Shown: positions 43,465-52,324, counted from the first letter of the stretch. The stretch is 64,000 bases of DNA from Limnohabitans kasalickyi (GCA_965234325.1 OZ248418.1:124001-188000); one strand, 5' to 3'. The notes: generated from the sequence alone by a model not told the origin. Program-made: numbers and translations.

Positions 43465-44640
43465 ATGACGTATTTACGTGATGCCTTGACCGATCGCGTG
43501 GGTGAGTTCATTCAGCTGCGCCGCGACATTCACCGACACCCCGAGTTGGCGTTTGAAGAACACCGCACCTCCGATTTGGTGGCCGCCAAGTTAGAGAGCT
43601 GGGGCTACACGGTCCACCGCGGCTTGGGCGTTACCGGTGTGGTGGGCACGCTGAAGCGCGGTACCAGCACCCGCAGCCTCGGGCTGCGCGCCGACATGGA
43701 TGCCTTGCCGATTCAAGAAGCCACCGGTGCTGAATGGACCAGCGTCAAGCCGGGCCTCATGCACGCTTGTGGTCACGACGGTCACACGGCCATGTTGTTG
43801 GCGGCGGCTAAAACCATCGCGCAAGACCAGACGTTTGACGGCACTTTGAATTTGATTTTCCAGCCTGCCGAAGAAGGCGGTGGCGGTGCTGTGCGCATGA
43901 TGGCCGATGGTTTGTTTAAGCAGCACCCATGTGATGCGGTGTTTGCCATGCACAACATGCCCGGTACGCCCGTGGGACACTTTGTGTTTCGCGATGGCGC
44001 GGCCATGGCGTCCAGTGATTACGTCACCTTGCGCATTCACGGCACGGGGGGGCATGGGGCCATGCCGCACCGCGCGGCTGATCCTTTGGTGGCCGCGGCT
44101 TCGATCGTGATGGCGCTGCAAACGGTGGTCTCGCGCAACGTTGACCCGCTGCACACGGCCGTGGTCACCGTGGGCGCGTTGCATTCGGGCCAAGCCAACA
44201 ACGTCATTCCGGCATTGGCGACCTTGGAGCTCAGTGTGCGTTCACTGGACCCCGAGGTGCGTCGTTTGCTAGAGCAGCGCATCAAAGCCTTGGTGGCCGC
44301 GCAAGCCGAAAGTTTTGGCGTGAGGGCCGAGATCGATTGGCGACCCGGCTATTGCGTGTTGGTCAACTCGTTGACTGAAACTGACTTTGCGCGCCAAGTG
44401 GCACTCGACTTGGTGGGGCCTGAGCGCGTCACCTTGCACGGTCCTGCGCTCACGGGCAGTGAAGACTTTGCCTTCATGCTCGAAAAAGTACCTGGTAGCT
44501 ATTTGCTCATCGGCAATGGTGACGGCGACTCTGCGGGCGCGTGCATGGTGCACAACCCCGGCTACGACTTCAATGACGACAACATCGCCACGGGTGCGGC
44601 CTACTGGGTTGCGCTGGTGGAGAGGTTTTTCGCTCAGTAG
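43465..44640 (+). CDS. M20D amidohydrolase (hippurate hydrolase type)
   Basis: This 391-residue zinc amidohydrolase has HRHPELAFEEHRTSDLVAAKLE, GLRADMDALPIQE, the metal ligand motif MHACGHDGHTAMLL, the catalytic FQPAEEGGGGA and AMHNMPG, and the C-terminal LTGSEDFAFML. Such enzymes deacylate N-acyl amino acids or hippurate-like amides in the cytoplasm. ATG 43465 lies one base after the binding protein's stop. The two probably import and cleave one N-acyl compound; which one is unknown. Confidence 0.88.
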   Translation: MTYLRDALTDRVGEFIQLRRDIHRHPELAFEEHRTSDLVAAKLESWGYTVHRGLGVTGVVGTLKRGTSTRSLGLRADMDALPIQEATGAEWTSVKPGLMHACGHDGHTAMLLAAAKTIAQDQTFDGTLNLIFQPAEEGGGGAVRMMADGLFKQHPCDAVFAMHNMPGTPVGHFVFRDGAAMASSDYVTLRIHGTGGHGAMPHRAADPLVAAASIVMALQTVVSRNVDPLHTAVVTVGALHSGQANNVIPALATLELSVRSLDPEVRRLLEQRIKALVAAQAESFGVRAEIDWRPGYCVLVNSLTETDFARQVALDLVGPERVTLHGPALTGSEDFAFMLEKVPGSYLLIGNGDGDSAGACMVHNPGYDFNDDNIATGAAYWVALVERFFAQ

Positions 44641-44673
44641 AATGATTTGAAATTCACCCGACCTCGTGTCGGC

Positions 44674-44880
44674 GTGTGATCGGGAGAGACTGCCAACGCC
44701 AACGCGTGCTGGGCAGCGCCGAAGGAGCAACCGCCCCGGAAACTCTCAGGCAAAGGGACCGATCACACGTTTTTAACTCTGAAGAGCTGCTGGCGCGTTC
44801 GTCCGTCAGTGCACCGAAGGAGCAAGCGATCCGTGTAAAGCGGCTCGTGAATCTCTCAGGTCCAGAAACAGAGGGGGCGC
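44674..44880 (+). promoter_or_regulatory. Tandem glycine riboswitch
   Basis: Two gcvT-type aptamers lie in the 304-base gap before the D-amino-acid dehydrogenase. Aptamer 1 is closed by GTGTGATCGG (44674) and CCGATCACAC (44759-44768) and contains GGGAGAGA, GCCGAAGGAGCAA and CTCTCAGGCAAA. Aptamer 2 follows after a short TTTTTAA linker, closed by CTCTG (44777) and CAGAG (44869), with CACCGAAGGAGCAA and CTCTCAGGTCC. The purine-rich GAGGGGG at 44871-44877 lies in its 3' edge and could be a ribosome site controlled by folding. I see no intrinsic terminator, so control is probably translational. Promoter elements before it were not recognised. Confidence 0.95.
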
Positions 44881-44944
44881 TCTAAGTATGCGGCTTGCGT
44901 GCTTGGCGCTCAATCCCCTCGACGTTTTTGAAAGCTCAGTTCCT

Positions 44945-46177
44945 ATGAAAACAATCGCAGTCATTGGTGGCGGCATCACGGGTGTCACGACCGCCTACGC
45001 CTTGTCCAAACGCGGCTTTGCCGTGACTTTGTTCGAGCGTCACCGCTACGCCGCCATGGAAACCTCGTTCGCCAACGGTGGCCAGCTCTCGGCGTCCAAC
45101 GCTGAAGTGTGGACGCACTGGTCCACCATGCTCAAGGGTTTGAAATGGATGCTCAAGAGCGATGCACCGCTGTTGGTCAACCCCGCACCGACTTGGCACA
45201 AGCTGTCTTGGTTTGCCGAGTTCATCGCCGCCATGCCCCATTACGAACGCAACACCATCGAGACCACACGTTTGGCGGTGGCTGCTCGCGCGCATTTGTT
45301 TGCATGGGCGCAAGAGGAGGGCATTGACTTTGACCTGAAGCGCGAAGGCATCTTGCACATCTACCGCGACAAAAAAGGCTTTGACCACGCGGGCAAAGTG
45401 TCTGCCATGCTGGCCAAAGGCGGTTTGCCACGTCGCGCGGTCTCGCCTGAGGAAATGAAAGCGATTGAGCCCACCTTGGCGGGCACGTATTACGGCGGCT
45501 ACTTCACCGAGAGCGACTCGACGGGCGACATTCACAAATTCACCCATGGCTTGTCATTGGCTGCAGCGCGTTTGGGTGTGCGCACCTTGTACGGCCAAGA
45601 TGTCACGTCGGTGCAGACCACGGGCCAGCAAGCAGTGGTCACCGTGGCACAACAAAACGCCACACCCAGCGTGCACACTTTCGATGGGGTCGTGGTTTGC
45701 GCAGGCGTGGCAAGCCGTGACTTTGCCGCGCAACTGGGCGACCGCGTGAACATCTACCCCGTGAAGGGCTACTCCATCACCGTCAATCTGAACGATGAGG
45801 TAAGTCAAGCAGGTGCACCGCAAGTGAGCTTGTTGGACGATGAAACCAAGTTGGTCACCAGCCGTTTGGGCCTCAACCGCTTTCGCGTGGCGGGGACAGC
45901 CGAGTTCAATGGCATTGACCGCGACATTCGTGCCGATCGGATTCGGCCCTTGATTGCTTGGGTGGAGCAATGCTTTCCTCGCATTGACACCCGCTCTGTC
46001 GTGCCTTGGGCCGGTTTGCGCCCCATGATGCCCAACATGATGCCGCGTGTGGGTCGCGGTAAAGCGGCCAATGTGTTTTACAACACGGGCCACGGCCACT
46101 TGGGCTGGACGCTGTCAGCGGTCACTGCCGATATGGTGGGCAACGTGGTGGCGGAGTCAGCGAAGCTTGGCCGTTGA
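44945..46177 (+). CDS. FAD-dependent D-amino-acid dehydrogenase (DadA/glycine oxidase type)
   Basis: This 410-residue flavoprotein begins KTIAVIGGGITGVTTAYALSKRGFAVTLFER, the dinucleotide-binding fold. It has ETSFANGGQLSASNAEVW near residue 40, VVCAGVASRDFAAQLGDRVNIYPVKGYSIT, and GLRPMMPNMMPRVG with NTGHGHLGWTLSAVTADMV at the end, as in DadA. It oxidises D-amino acids, or glycine, to keto acids plus ammonia. The glycine riboswitch in front suggests glycine is substrate or signal. ATG 44945 matches the family start; in-frame ATG 44888, with GAGGGGG upstream, would add 19 residues and cannot be excluded. It overlaps the convergent ppk2 by 21 bases. Confidence 0.87.
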   Translation: MKTIAVIGGGITGVTTAYALSKRGFAVTLFERHRYAAMETSFANGGQLSASNAEVWTHWSTMLKGLKWMLKSDAPLLVNPAPTWHKLSWFAEFIAAMPHYERNTIETTRLAVAARAHLFAWAQEEGIDFDLKREGILHIYRDKKGFDHAGKVSAMLAKGGLPRRAVSPEEMKAIEPTLAGTYYGGYFTESDSTGDIHKFTHGLSLAAARLGVRTLYGQDVTSVQTTGQQAVVTVAQQNATPSVHTFDGVVVCAGVASRDFAAQLGDRVNIYPVKGYSITVNLNDEVSQAGAPQVSLLDDETKLVTSRLGLNRFRVAGTAEFNGIDRDIRADRIRPLIAWVEQCFPRIDTRSVVPWAGLRPMMPNMMPRVGRGKAANVFYNTGHGHLGWTLSAVTADMVGNVVAESAKLGR

Positions 46178-46975
46178 TAAATCGAACTGCGGCTCAGGCG
46201 TGGCCAAGGCCATGCCTTCTAGCGTTTGCACCAGCAACTCGGCCAGCACCAAATCGCGGTAAGGCTTGCGGTCTGCGGGGATGACGTACCAAGGGGCCAA
46301 GGGCGTGCTGGTCGCGGACATGGCGTCTTGGTAGGCTGCCATGTAATCGCCCCAGAGTTTGCGGTCCTCGAAGTCTGAGGCTTGCAATTTCCAGTGTTTG
46401 CTCGGGTCATCCAATCGCGCTTGCAGGCGTTTCTTCTGCTCGCTTTTCGAGATGTGCAAAAAGCATTTGAGAATCGTCACGCCTGAGTCATTCAACATGG
46501 CTTCGAAGTTACGGATATGTTGGAAGCGTTGCTCCCATGTTTTTTTCTCGATCCAACCGCGAACACGCGTGACCAACACGTCTTCGTAGTGGCTGCGGTT
46601 GAACACGGCAATATCCCCGAACGCTGGTGTTTTGGCGTGAATGCGCCACAAAAAATCATGCCGCTTTTCTTCTTCACTGGGTGCACCAAACGCCTCGGCG
46701 CGCACGCCCAGTGGACTGACGTGCGTAAAGACGCTGCGAATCACCCCGTCTTTGCCCGAGGTGTCCATGCCTTGCAGCACCAGCAGCACGGCCTTGCTTT
46801 TGCCCGCATGCAACATGCTTTGCAATGCATCCAGCCGCTCACCTTGCTTTTTCAAGGCATGTCCCCACTCAGACGCTTGCGCCGAATCGTTTGAATCGGG
46901 TTCGGTGTTGATGTCGTCCAGCACCAATTTGGCGTTGTGCTTCACGCGTAACTGGGTGTGTTTATGGCTTGACAT
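46157..46975 (-). CDS. ppk2: Polyphosphate kinase 2 family protein
   Basis: PPK2 uses polyphosphate to phosphorylate nucleoside mono- or diphosphates. The 272-residue protein has Walker A GMDTSGKDGVIRSVF, the lid region HDFLWRIHAKTPAFGDIAVFNRSHYEDVLVTRVRGW, and FLHISKSEQKKRLQARLDDPSKHWKLQASDF, all PPK2. A single domain of this size is usual. I start at MSSHKHTQLRVKHNAKLVL, since the longer frame runs into a promoter-like region. It is transcribed alone, away from puuD. Confidence 0.9.
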   Translation of the reverse strand: MSSHKHTQLRVKHNAKLVLDDINTEPDSNDSAQASEWGHALKKQGERLDALQSMLHAGKSKAVLLVLQGMDTSGKDGVIRSVFTHVSPLGVRAEAFGAPSEEEKRHDFLWRIHAKTPAFGDIAVFNRSHYEDVLVTRVRGWIEKKTWEQRFQHIRNFEAMLNDSGVTILKCFLHISKSEQKKRLQARLDDPSKHWKLQASDFEDRKLWGDYMAAYQDAMSATSTPLAPWYVIPADRKPYRDLVLAELLVQTLEGMALATPEPQFDLSTAKLR

Positions 46976-47056
46976 GAGGACTTTCAAAAATCGTCGAGAG
47001 GGTTCAGTGTAGGCAACCTTGGGTTTCCCCCATGCCACAGCCCTTTTCTTGGCGAC

Positions 47057-47073
47057 AAAAACTGTATACACTT
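47057..47073. promoter_or_regulatory. GntR-type operator before puuD
   Basis: AAAAACTGTATACACTT carries the same TGTATACA core as the sites near 21327 and 36220, including the right flank CACTT of the latter. It lies about 120 bases upstream of the puuD ATG and 82 bases upstream of the divergent ppk2 ATG; control of puuD is the sensible reading. Confidence 0.6.
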
Positions 47074-47192
47074 CTGAACACCTGTCGCAGCGGAGCAGAG
47101 CTTTGACCAAGCCCTAGTTCGCGACCCTCATGTCTTCACAGTGCCCGCAGTGGTGAACGACAAACTTTGAACCCAGTGATTGAGGTCTCGAC

Positions 47193-48407
47193 ATGGACGC
47201 ATATTTTTTAGACTGGGCCAACCTGCTGTTGCGTTGGGTGCACGTCATCACCGCCATTGCCTGGATCGGCTCTTCGTTTTACTTTGTCTTTTTAGACAAC
47301 AACCTCATCAAACCCAACTCACCCGACCTGCTGGAAAAAGGTGTGGACGGCGCGATGTGGGCCGTGCATGGCGGTGGTTTTTACAACCCGCAAAAGTACA
47401 TGGTGGCTCCGAAGAAGATTCACACCAAGCTGCATTGGTTTTATTGGGAAAGCTATTCCACCTGGCTCACAGGCTTTGGCTTGTTCACGGTGCTTTACTT
47501 GTGGAACGCGGGCACGTTCTTGATTGACAAGTCGCTCATGGATTGGTCGCCTGCGGCAGCCATCACGGCAGCACTCAGTTTCTTGGTCGCGTTTTGGTTC
47601 ATCTATGACGTGGTGTGTCGTGTGTTTGGCTTCCGTGAAAACGGCGAGCGAACAGTGGCTTGTTTGATGATTGTGGTGGTAGCGTTTGCGGCTTGGTTGT
47701 CATGCCAGCTGTTCGCAGGACGCGCGGCCTTCCTTCTGGTGGGCGCGATGATTGCCACGGCCATGAGCGCCAACGTGTTTTTTTGGATCATCCCTGGCCA
47801 ACGCAAAGTGGTGGCTGCCATGACCTCAGGCGTGGCGATGGATCCCAAAGAATTGGCCACACACGGTAAGCGCGGCAAGCAGCGCAGCGTGCACAACACC
47901 TATTTCACGTTGCCTGTCATTTTTGCGATGCTCAGCAACCATTACAGCTTTTTGTACACACACAAGAACAACTGGATCACCTTGGTGATGATGATGTTGG
48001 CGGGTGCCTTGATTCGCCAGTTCTTTGTGCAACGCCATGGTTACCATTTGGGCCGCGCCAAGAATCCGCTGCCGTTTGCCATTGCCGGCGTGGTGATTTT
48101 GCTCAGTGTGATTGTGTGGATGCGGCCAGCGCCTTTAACCGTGCCAGCGCCAGTTAGCACGGCACCAGTGACCTTCGCCGAAGTGAATGCCATTTTTGTG
48201 CAGCGCTGCCAAAGCTGCCACGGCGAACAAGTGCAAATGAAAAATGTGCGCTTGGATACGCCCGATGGCGTCAAGCAACATGCCTTGGGCATTTATCAAC
48301 AAGCAGTGGTGACCCAACAAATGCCCATGAACAACGCCACTGGCATCACCGAGGCCGAGCGTGCGGTGATCAAGCGTTGGTACGAGGCTGGCGCTGCCTT
48401 GCAATAA
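47193..48407 (+). CDS. puuD: Membrane urate oxidase PuuD with fused cytochrome c
   Basis: PuuD oxidises urate to 5-hydroxyisourate at the inner membrane and passes electrons to the respiratory chain. The 404-residue protein has an N-terminal urate hydroxylase domain with about eight membrane helices (LLLRWVHVITAIAWIGSSFYF, MWAVHGGGFYNPQKYMVAP, HWFYWESYSTWLTGF) and, after residue 325, a periplasmic cytochrome c domain with the heme motif CQSCHG and an axial Met in QQMPMNN. It replaces soluble uricase, which is not seen. A purine-regulon operator lies upstream and modABC follows by 72 bases. Confidence 0.94.
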   Translation: MDAYFLDWANLLLRWVHVITAIAWIGSSFYFVFLDNNLIKPNSPDLLEKGVDGAMWAVHGGGFYNPQKYMVAPKKIHTKLHWFYWESYSTWLTGFGLFTVLYLWNAGTFLIDKSLMDWSPAAAITAALSFLVAFWFIYDVVCRVFGFRENGERTVACLMIVVVAFAAWLSCQLFAGRAAFLLVGAMIATAMSANVFFWIIPGQRKVVAAMTSGVAMDPKELATHGKRGKQRSVHNTYFTLPVIFAMLSNHYSFLYTHKNNWITLVMMMLAGALIRQFFVQRHGYHLGRAKNPLPFAIAGVVILLSVIVWMRPAPLTVPAPVSTAPVTFAEVNAIFVQRCQSCHGEQVQMKNVRLDTPDGVKQHALGIYQQAVVTQQMPMNNATGITEAERAVIKRWYEAGAALQ

Positions 48408-48479
48408 CCCGCTGCAAGGTTGTGGGAACAAGGTCGCTGTCTATACTCTCGCGACTTTGATCCATCTCGCGAATCTCCC

Positions 48480-49247
48480 ATGAAACTGCGTTCGTTTTTG
48501 GCAGTCGTTGGCACATGCGTTTGTGCTGCTACTCAAGCCGGTGAAGTGACCGTTGCCGTCGCTGCCAACTTCACCGCACCCATGCAAAAAATTGCTAAGT
48601 TATTTGAGCAAGACACGGGACACAAAGCGCAGTTGGCCTTTGGCGCCACGGGCAAGTTCTACGCGCAAATCAAAAACGGTGCGCCGTTTGCCGTCTTGTT
48701 GGCAGCGGATGATGAAACCCCCGCCCGCTTAGAAAAAGAAAGTTTGGCTGTAACAGGCACGCGCTTCACTTATGCCGTGGGACGCTTGGCGTTGTGGAGC
48801 AAAAATCCCACCTTGGTGGACGACAAAGGCGAGGTGCTGCGCAGCAGTAACTTTGACAAACTGGGCATTCATAAAATCGCCTTGGCCGACCCCAAGCTTG
48901 CACCTTATGGCGCAGCCGCTTTGGAGGTGATGACGCATCTTGGTGTGTTGCCCGCTATCAAGTCGAGGCTGGTTCAAGGCGAAAGCATTGGCCAAACCTA
49001 CCAGTTTGTCAGTACCGAAAACGCGCAACTCGGTTTTGTGGCCTTGTCGCAAATCTCATTCGAGGGCCGTATCACGCAAGGTTCCGCGTGGGTGGTGCCG
49101 CCAAGCATGCACACGCCCTTGAAGCAAGACGCGGTGTTGCTCAACGTAGGCAAAGACAACCCAGCTGCTTTGGCCTTGCTGAAATACCTCCAAGGCGACG
49201 CCGCCAAAGGCCTCATTCGCAGTTACGGCTATGCGCTTGCCAATTGA
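48480..49247 (+). CDS. modA: Molybdate ABC transporter binding protein ModA
   Basis: This 255-residue periplasmic protein has a signal peptide ending near ATQA-GEVTVAVAANFTAPM. The ModA pattern follows: FEQDTGHKAQLAFGATGKFYAQIKNGAPFAVLLAADDETP, AVGRLALWSKNP, ALADPKLAPYGAAALEVM and GESIGQTYQFVSTENAQLGFVALSQI. It captures molybdate for the molybdenum cofactor, needed by the xanthine dehydrogenase encoded nearby. It is first of modABC. Confidence 0.94.
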   Translation: MKLRSFLAVVGTCVCAATQAGEVTVAVAANFTAPMQKIAKLFEQDTGHKAQLAFGATGKFYAQIKNGAPFAVLLAADDETPARLEKESLAVTGTRFTYAVGRLALWSKNPTLVDDKGEVLRSSNFDKLGIHKIALADPKLAPYGAAALEVMTHLGVLPAIKSRLVQGESIGQTYQFVSTENAQLGFVALSQISFEGRITQGSAWVVPPSMHTPLKQDAVLLNVGKDNPAALALLKYLQGDAAKGLIRSYGYALAN

Positions 49248-49292
49248 CACAGCCATGGTGGTGACGAAGCACTTGCCTAGTAAAGTGTGGCC

Positions 49293-49997
49293 ATGAATTT
49301 AAGTGTCGAAGATGTCCAAGCCATTGCGCTGACGCTGCAACTCGCCAGCGTTACCACGGTGTTGCTGCTGTTGCTGGCCACGCCTGTGGCTTGGTGGCTG
49401 GCGCACACGCGCTCTGCTTGGCGCGCGCCTGTGGCTTCGCTCGTTGCGCTGCCTTTGGTCTTGCCGCCCACGGTGTTGGGTTTTTATTTGTTGATCGCCT
49501 TGGGTCCCAATGGCCCCATTGGCCACTTCACGCAGTGGGCGGGGTGGGGCACCTTGGCGTTCAGCTTTTGGGGCTTGGTATTGGGCTCCATCGTTTATTC
49601 CCTACCGTTTGCCGTGCAGCCGTTGGTCAACGCGTTTGAAACCATGGGCACTCGCCCGATGGAGGTGGCAGCCACCTTGCGGGCGAGCAAGTGGGATGCG
49701 TTCTTCACCGTGGCCGTGCCCTTGGCCAAGCCTGGTTTTGTGATGGCTGCCATGCTGAGCTTTGCCCATACGGTGGGTGAGTTTGGTGTGGTGCTGATGA
49801 TTGGCGGCAACATCCCCGACAAAACGCGCGTGGTGTCCACCCAAATTTATGGCCATGTGGAGGCGATGGATTATTCCCAAGCGCATGGTCTTGCCGGTGT
49901 GATGTTGGTGTTTTCGTTTGTGGTGTTGTTGGGTTTGTCGTGGTTTAACCGTCGTCCTCATCGGCACGCCAATCGTGGCCAAAAGGTGGTGGCATGA
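49293..49997 (+). CDS. modB: Molybdate ABC transporter permease ModB
   Basis: This 234-residue permease has five to six membrane segments, with LPLVLPPTVLGFYLLIALG and LPFAVQPLVNAFETMGTRPMEVAATLRASKWDAFFTVAVPLAKPGF, the ModB coupling loop. ATG 49293 gives MNLSVEDVQAIALTLQLA; a GTG six bases earlier is less likely. Its stop overlaps the modC ATG by four bases. Confidence 0.95.
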   Translation: MNLSVEDVQAIALTLQLASVTTVLLLLLATPVAWWLAHTRSAWRAPVASLVALPLVLPPTVLGFYLLIALGPNGPIGHFTQWAGWGTLAFSFWGLVLGSIVYSLPFAVQPLVNAFETMGTRPMEVAATLRASKWDAFFTVAVPLAKPGFVMAAMLSFAHTVGEFGVVLMIGGNIPDKTRVVSTQIYGHVEAMDYSQAHGLAGVMLVFSFVVLLGLSWFNRRPHRHANRGQKVVA

Positions 49998-51082
49998 ACC
50001 TCCATTTGCAGCTCGATATGGCACGCGCCGACTTTGATGTGTCGGTCGATGTGCAGTTGCCCGCGCATGGCATCACAGTTATTTTTGGCCCCTCGGGCTG
50101 CGGCAAAACCACGCTGCTGCGTTGCGTGGCTGGGCTAGAGCCCTCGGCCCGTGGCGTGGTGCAACTGGGCCATGAAGTTTGGCAAGACGACGCTAAAGGT
50201 GTGCGCCTGCCCACGCACCAACGTGCCTTGGGCTATGTGTTTCAAGAAGCATCGCTGTTTGACCATTTGGACGTGGCGGGCAATTTGGCCTATGGTCACC
50301 AACGCGCTGAAAAGCAGAGTCGTAACGCGATGAGCCAAGCCGTGCAACAGCAAACCATCGAGCTGCTGGGTATTGGCCACTTGCTCAAGCGCCGCAGCCA
50401 CGAACTTTCGGGGGGCGAGCGCCAACGCGTGGCCATTGCCCGTGCCTTGGTCACGCAGCCGCGCTTGTTGTTGCTCGATGAACCCTTGGCTTCGCTCGAC
50501 CACGCGCGCCGACAAGAAGTGCTGCCGTGGTTAGAAAAGCTGCGCGATGACTTGAACATACCCATGCTTTACGTCACCCACGCGGTAGACGAAGTGGCCC
50601 GCTTGGCCGACACGCTCGTGGTGATGAACGAAGGGCGCGTGCAAGCCAATGGCCCTGTGGCCGAAGTGCTGACCCAAGCCAATCTACCCGTGGTGGTGGG
50701 CGAGGATGCAGGCGCGTTGCTCACAGGCATCGTGCTAGCCATCGACACCCAGTGGCATTTGGCCCAAGTCGGCTTTCCCGGTGGTGCACTGTGGGTGCGT
50801 GACAGCGGCTTAGCAGTGGGCCAAACCGTGCGTCTGCGCGTGCTGGCGCGTGACGTGAGCGTGACCCTGCAAGAGGCCACACACACCAGCATTCAAAACC
50901 ACGTGCCCTGCGTGGTGGACGCCATCACGCCCGATGCGCACCCATCGCAAACCTTGCTGCGCTTGCGCTGTGGCAACACGGTGCTGCTGGCGCGCGTCAC
51001 TGCGCGTGGGGTGCATGAGCTGGGGCTGCAGGTGGGCATGAACGTTTGGGCGCAGGTGAAATCAGTGGCATTGGTAAAGTAA
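49994..51082 (+). CDS. modC: Molybdate ABC transporter ATPase ModC
   Basis: This 362-residue ATPase has Walker A GPSGCGKTT, the Q-loop GYVFQEASLFDHLDV, the signature LSGGERQRVAIARAL, and Walker B LLLLDEPLASLD. After residue 290 a Mop/TOBE molybdate-binding domain follows (HTSIQNHVPCVVDAITPD, TLLRLRCGNTVLLARVTARGVHELGL), specific to ModC. It completes modABC; the tartrate dehydratase gene begins 75 bases later. Confidence 0.95.
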   Translation: MNLHLQLDMARADFDVSVDVQLPAHGITVIFGPSGCGKTTLLRCVAGLEPSARGVVQLGHEVWQDDAKGVRLPTHQRALGYVFQEASLFDHLDVAGNLAYGHQRAEKQSRNAMSQAVQQQTIELLGIGHLLKRRSHELSGGERQRVAIARALVTQPRLLLLDEPLASLDHARRQEVLPWLEKLRDDLNIPMLYVTHAVDEVARLADTLVVMNEGRVQANGPVAEVLTQANLPVVVGEDAGALLTGIVLAIDTQWHLAQVGFPGGALWVRDSGLAVGQTVRLRVLARDVSVTLQEATHTSIQNHVPCVVDAITPDAHPSQTLLRLRCGNTVLLARVTARGVHELGLQVGMNVWAQVKSVALVK

Positions 51083-51157
51083 AACCCATGCCTTGCTCTC
51101 AAGCCCTGACTTATTGCAATTGAACAGACAACGACTTGAATCAATGAGGAATTGAAA

Positions 51158-52324
51158 ATGAAAATCGTAGAAATCAGAGAAGTCACCTTGCCGATCAGCT
51201 CGCCGATCCGCAATGCCTACATCGACTTTAGCAAAATGACCTTGAGCCTTGTTGCCGTCATCACCGATGTGATTCGCGATGGCAAGCCTGTGGTGGGCTA
51301 TGGCTTTAACTCGAACGGTCGCTACGGGCAGGGGATGTTGATGCGCGAGCGATTCATCCCTCGCGTGCTGGAAGCCAAGCCTGAGAGCTTGCTTGACGAC
51401 AGTGGCAACAACCTAGACCCTCATAAGATTTGGGCCACGATGTTCACCAATGAAAAGCCAGGTGGACACGGCGAACGTTCGGTGGCCATGGGCACCATCG
51501 ACATGGCGGTGTGGGACGCTGTTGCCAAGATTGAAGGCAAGCCCTTGTTCCAGTTGTTGGCAGATCGCTATGGCAACGGCCAGCCCAACCGCCGTGTGTT
51601 TGTGTACGCGGCAGGTGGTTATTACTACCCGGGCCAAGACCACGAAAAGCTCAAAGACGAAATGCGAAGCTACATCGACCGCGGCTACTCGGTGGTGAAG
51701 CAAAAAATTGGTGGCGCTTCTTTGGACGAAGATTTGCGCCGCATCGACTCGGTCTTGAGCGTGCTGCAAGACGGCCAAAAATTGTGCGTCGATGCCAACG
51801 GTCGCTTTGACCGTGACACCGCCGTGGCCTATGCCAAAGCCTTATCGCAATACGATTTGTTTTGGTACGAAGAGGCGGGCGACCCACTCGACTATGAGCT
51901 GCAACAAACCCTGCGCAGCTACTACAAGAACCCCATGGCCACCGGCGAAAACCTGTTCTCCATGCAAGACGCGCGCAACCTCATTCGCTATGGCGGCATG
52001 CGCCCTGACCGCGATTGGTTGCAGTTTGACTGCGCTTTGAGCTATGGCTTGGTGGAGTACCTGCGCACCTTGGACATGCTCAAAGAGCACGGCTGGTCAG
52101 CCAGCCGTTGCGTCCCGCATGGTGGCCACCAAATGTCGCTGAACATCGCGGCGGGTTTGGGGCTGGGTGGCAACGAAAGTTACCCAGATTTGTTCCAACC
52201 CTTCGGTGGCTTCCCCGATGGCGTGAAGGTGGAGAACAGCTTCATCAGCATGCCAGATCTGCCGGGCATTGGCTTTGAGGGCAAGTCGGATTTGATCAAG
52301 GTGATGCAGGATTTGTCGCGTTAA
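51158..52324 (+). CDS. tarD: D-tartrate dehydratase, enolase superfamily
   Basis: This 388-residue enzyme of the mandelate racemase subgroup dehydrates D-tartrate to oxaloacetate. It begins MKIVEIREVTLPISSPIRNAYIDFSKM. The metal and catalytic stations follow: KQKIGG for the KxK-like lysine, CVDANGRF (Asp), WYEEAGDP (Glu), TGENLF (Glu), and RCVPHGGHQMSLNIAAGLGLGGNESYPDLFQPFGG with the second-sphere His. The sequence agrees with the Bradyrhizobium D-tartrate dehydratase as I recall it. GAGGA stands 7 bases before the ATG. Confidence 0.88.
   Translation: MKIVEIREVTLPISSPIRNAYIDFSKMTLSLVAVITDVIRDGKPVVGYGFNSNGRYGQGMLMRERFIPRVLEAKPESLLDDSGNNLDPHKIWATMFTNEKPGGHGERSVAMGTIDMAVWDAVAKIEGKPLFQLLADRYGNGQPNRRVFVYAAGGYYYPGQDHEKLKDEMRSYIDRGYSVVKQKIGGASLDEDLRRIDSVLSVLQDGQKLCVDANGRFDRDTAVAYAKALSQYDLFWYEEAGDPLDYELQQTLRSYYKNPMATGENLFSMQDARNLIRYGGMRPDRDWLQFDCALSYGLVEYLRTLDMLKEHGWSASRCVPHGGHQMSLNIAAGLGLGGNESYPDLFQPFGGFPDGVKVENSFISMPDLPGIGFEGKSDLIKVMQDLSR

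Noticed and set aside
44888..44944. Possible leader peptide or N-terminal extension of the D-amino-acid dehydrogenase
   Set aside because: The 19 extra residues do not look like a signal or a family feature, and MKTIAVIGGG is the normal family start; kept only as an alternative start.
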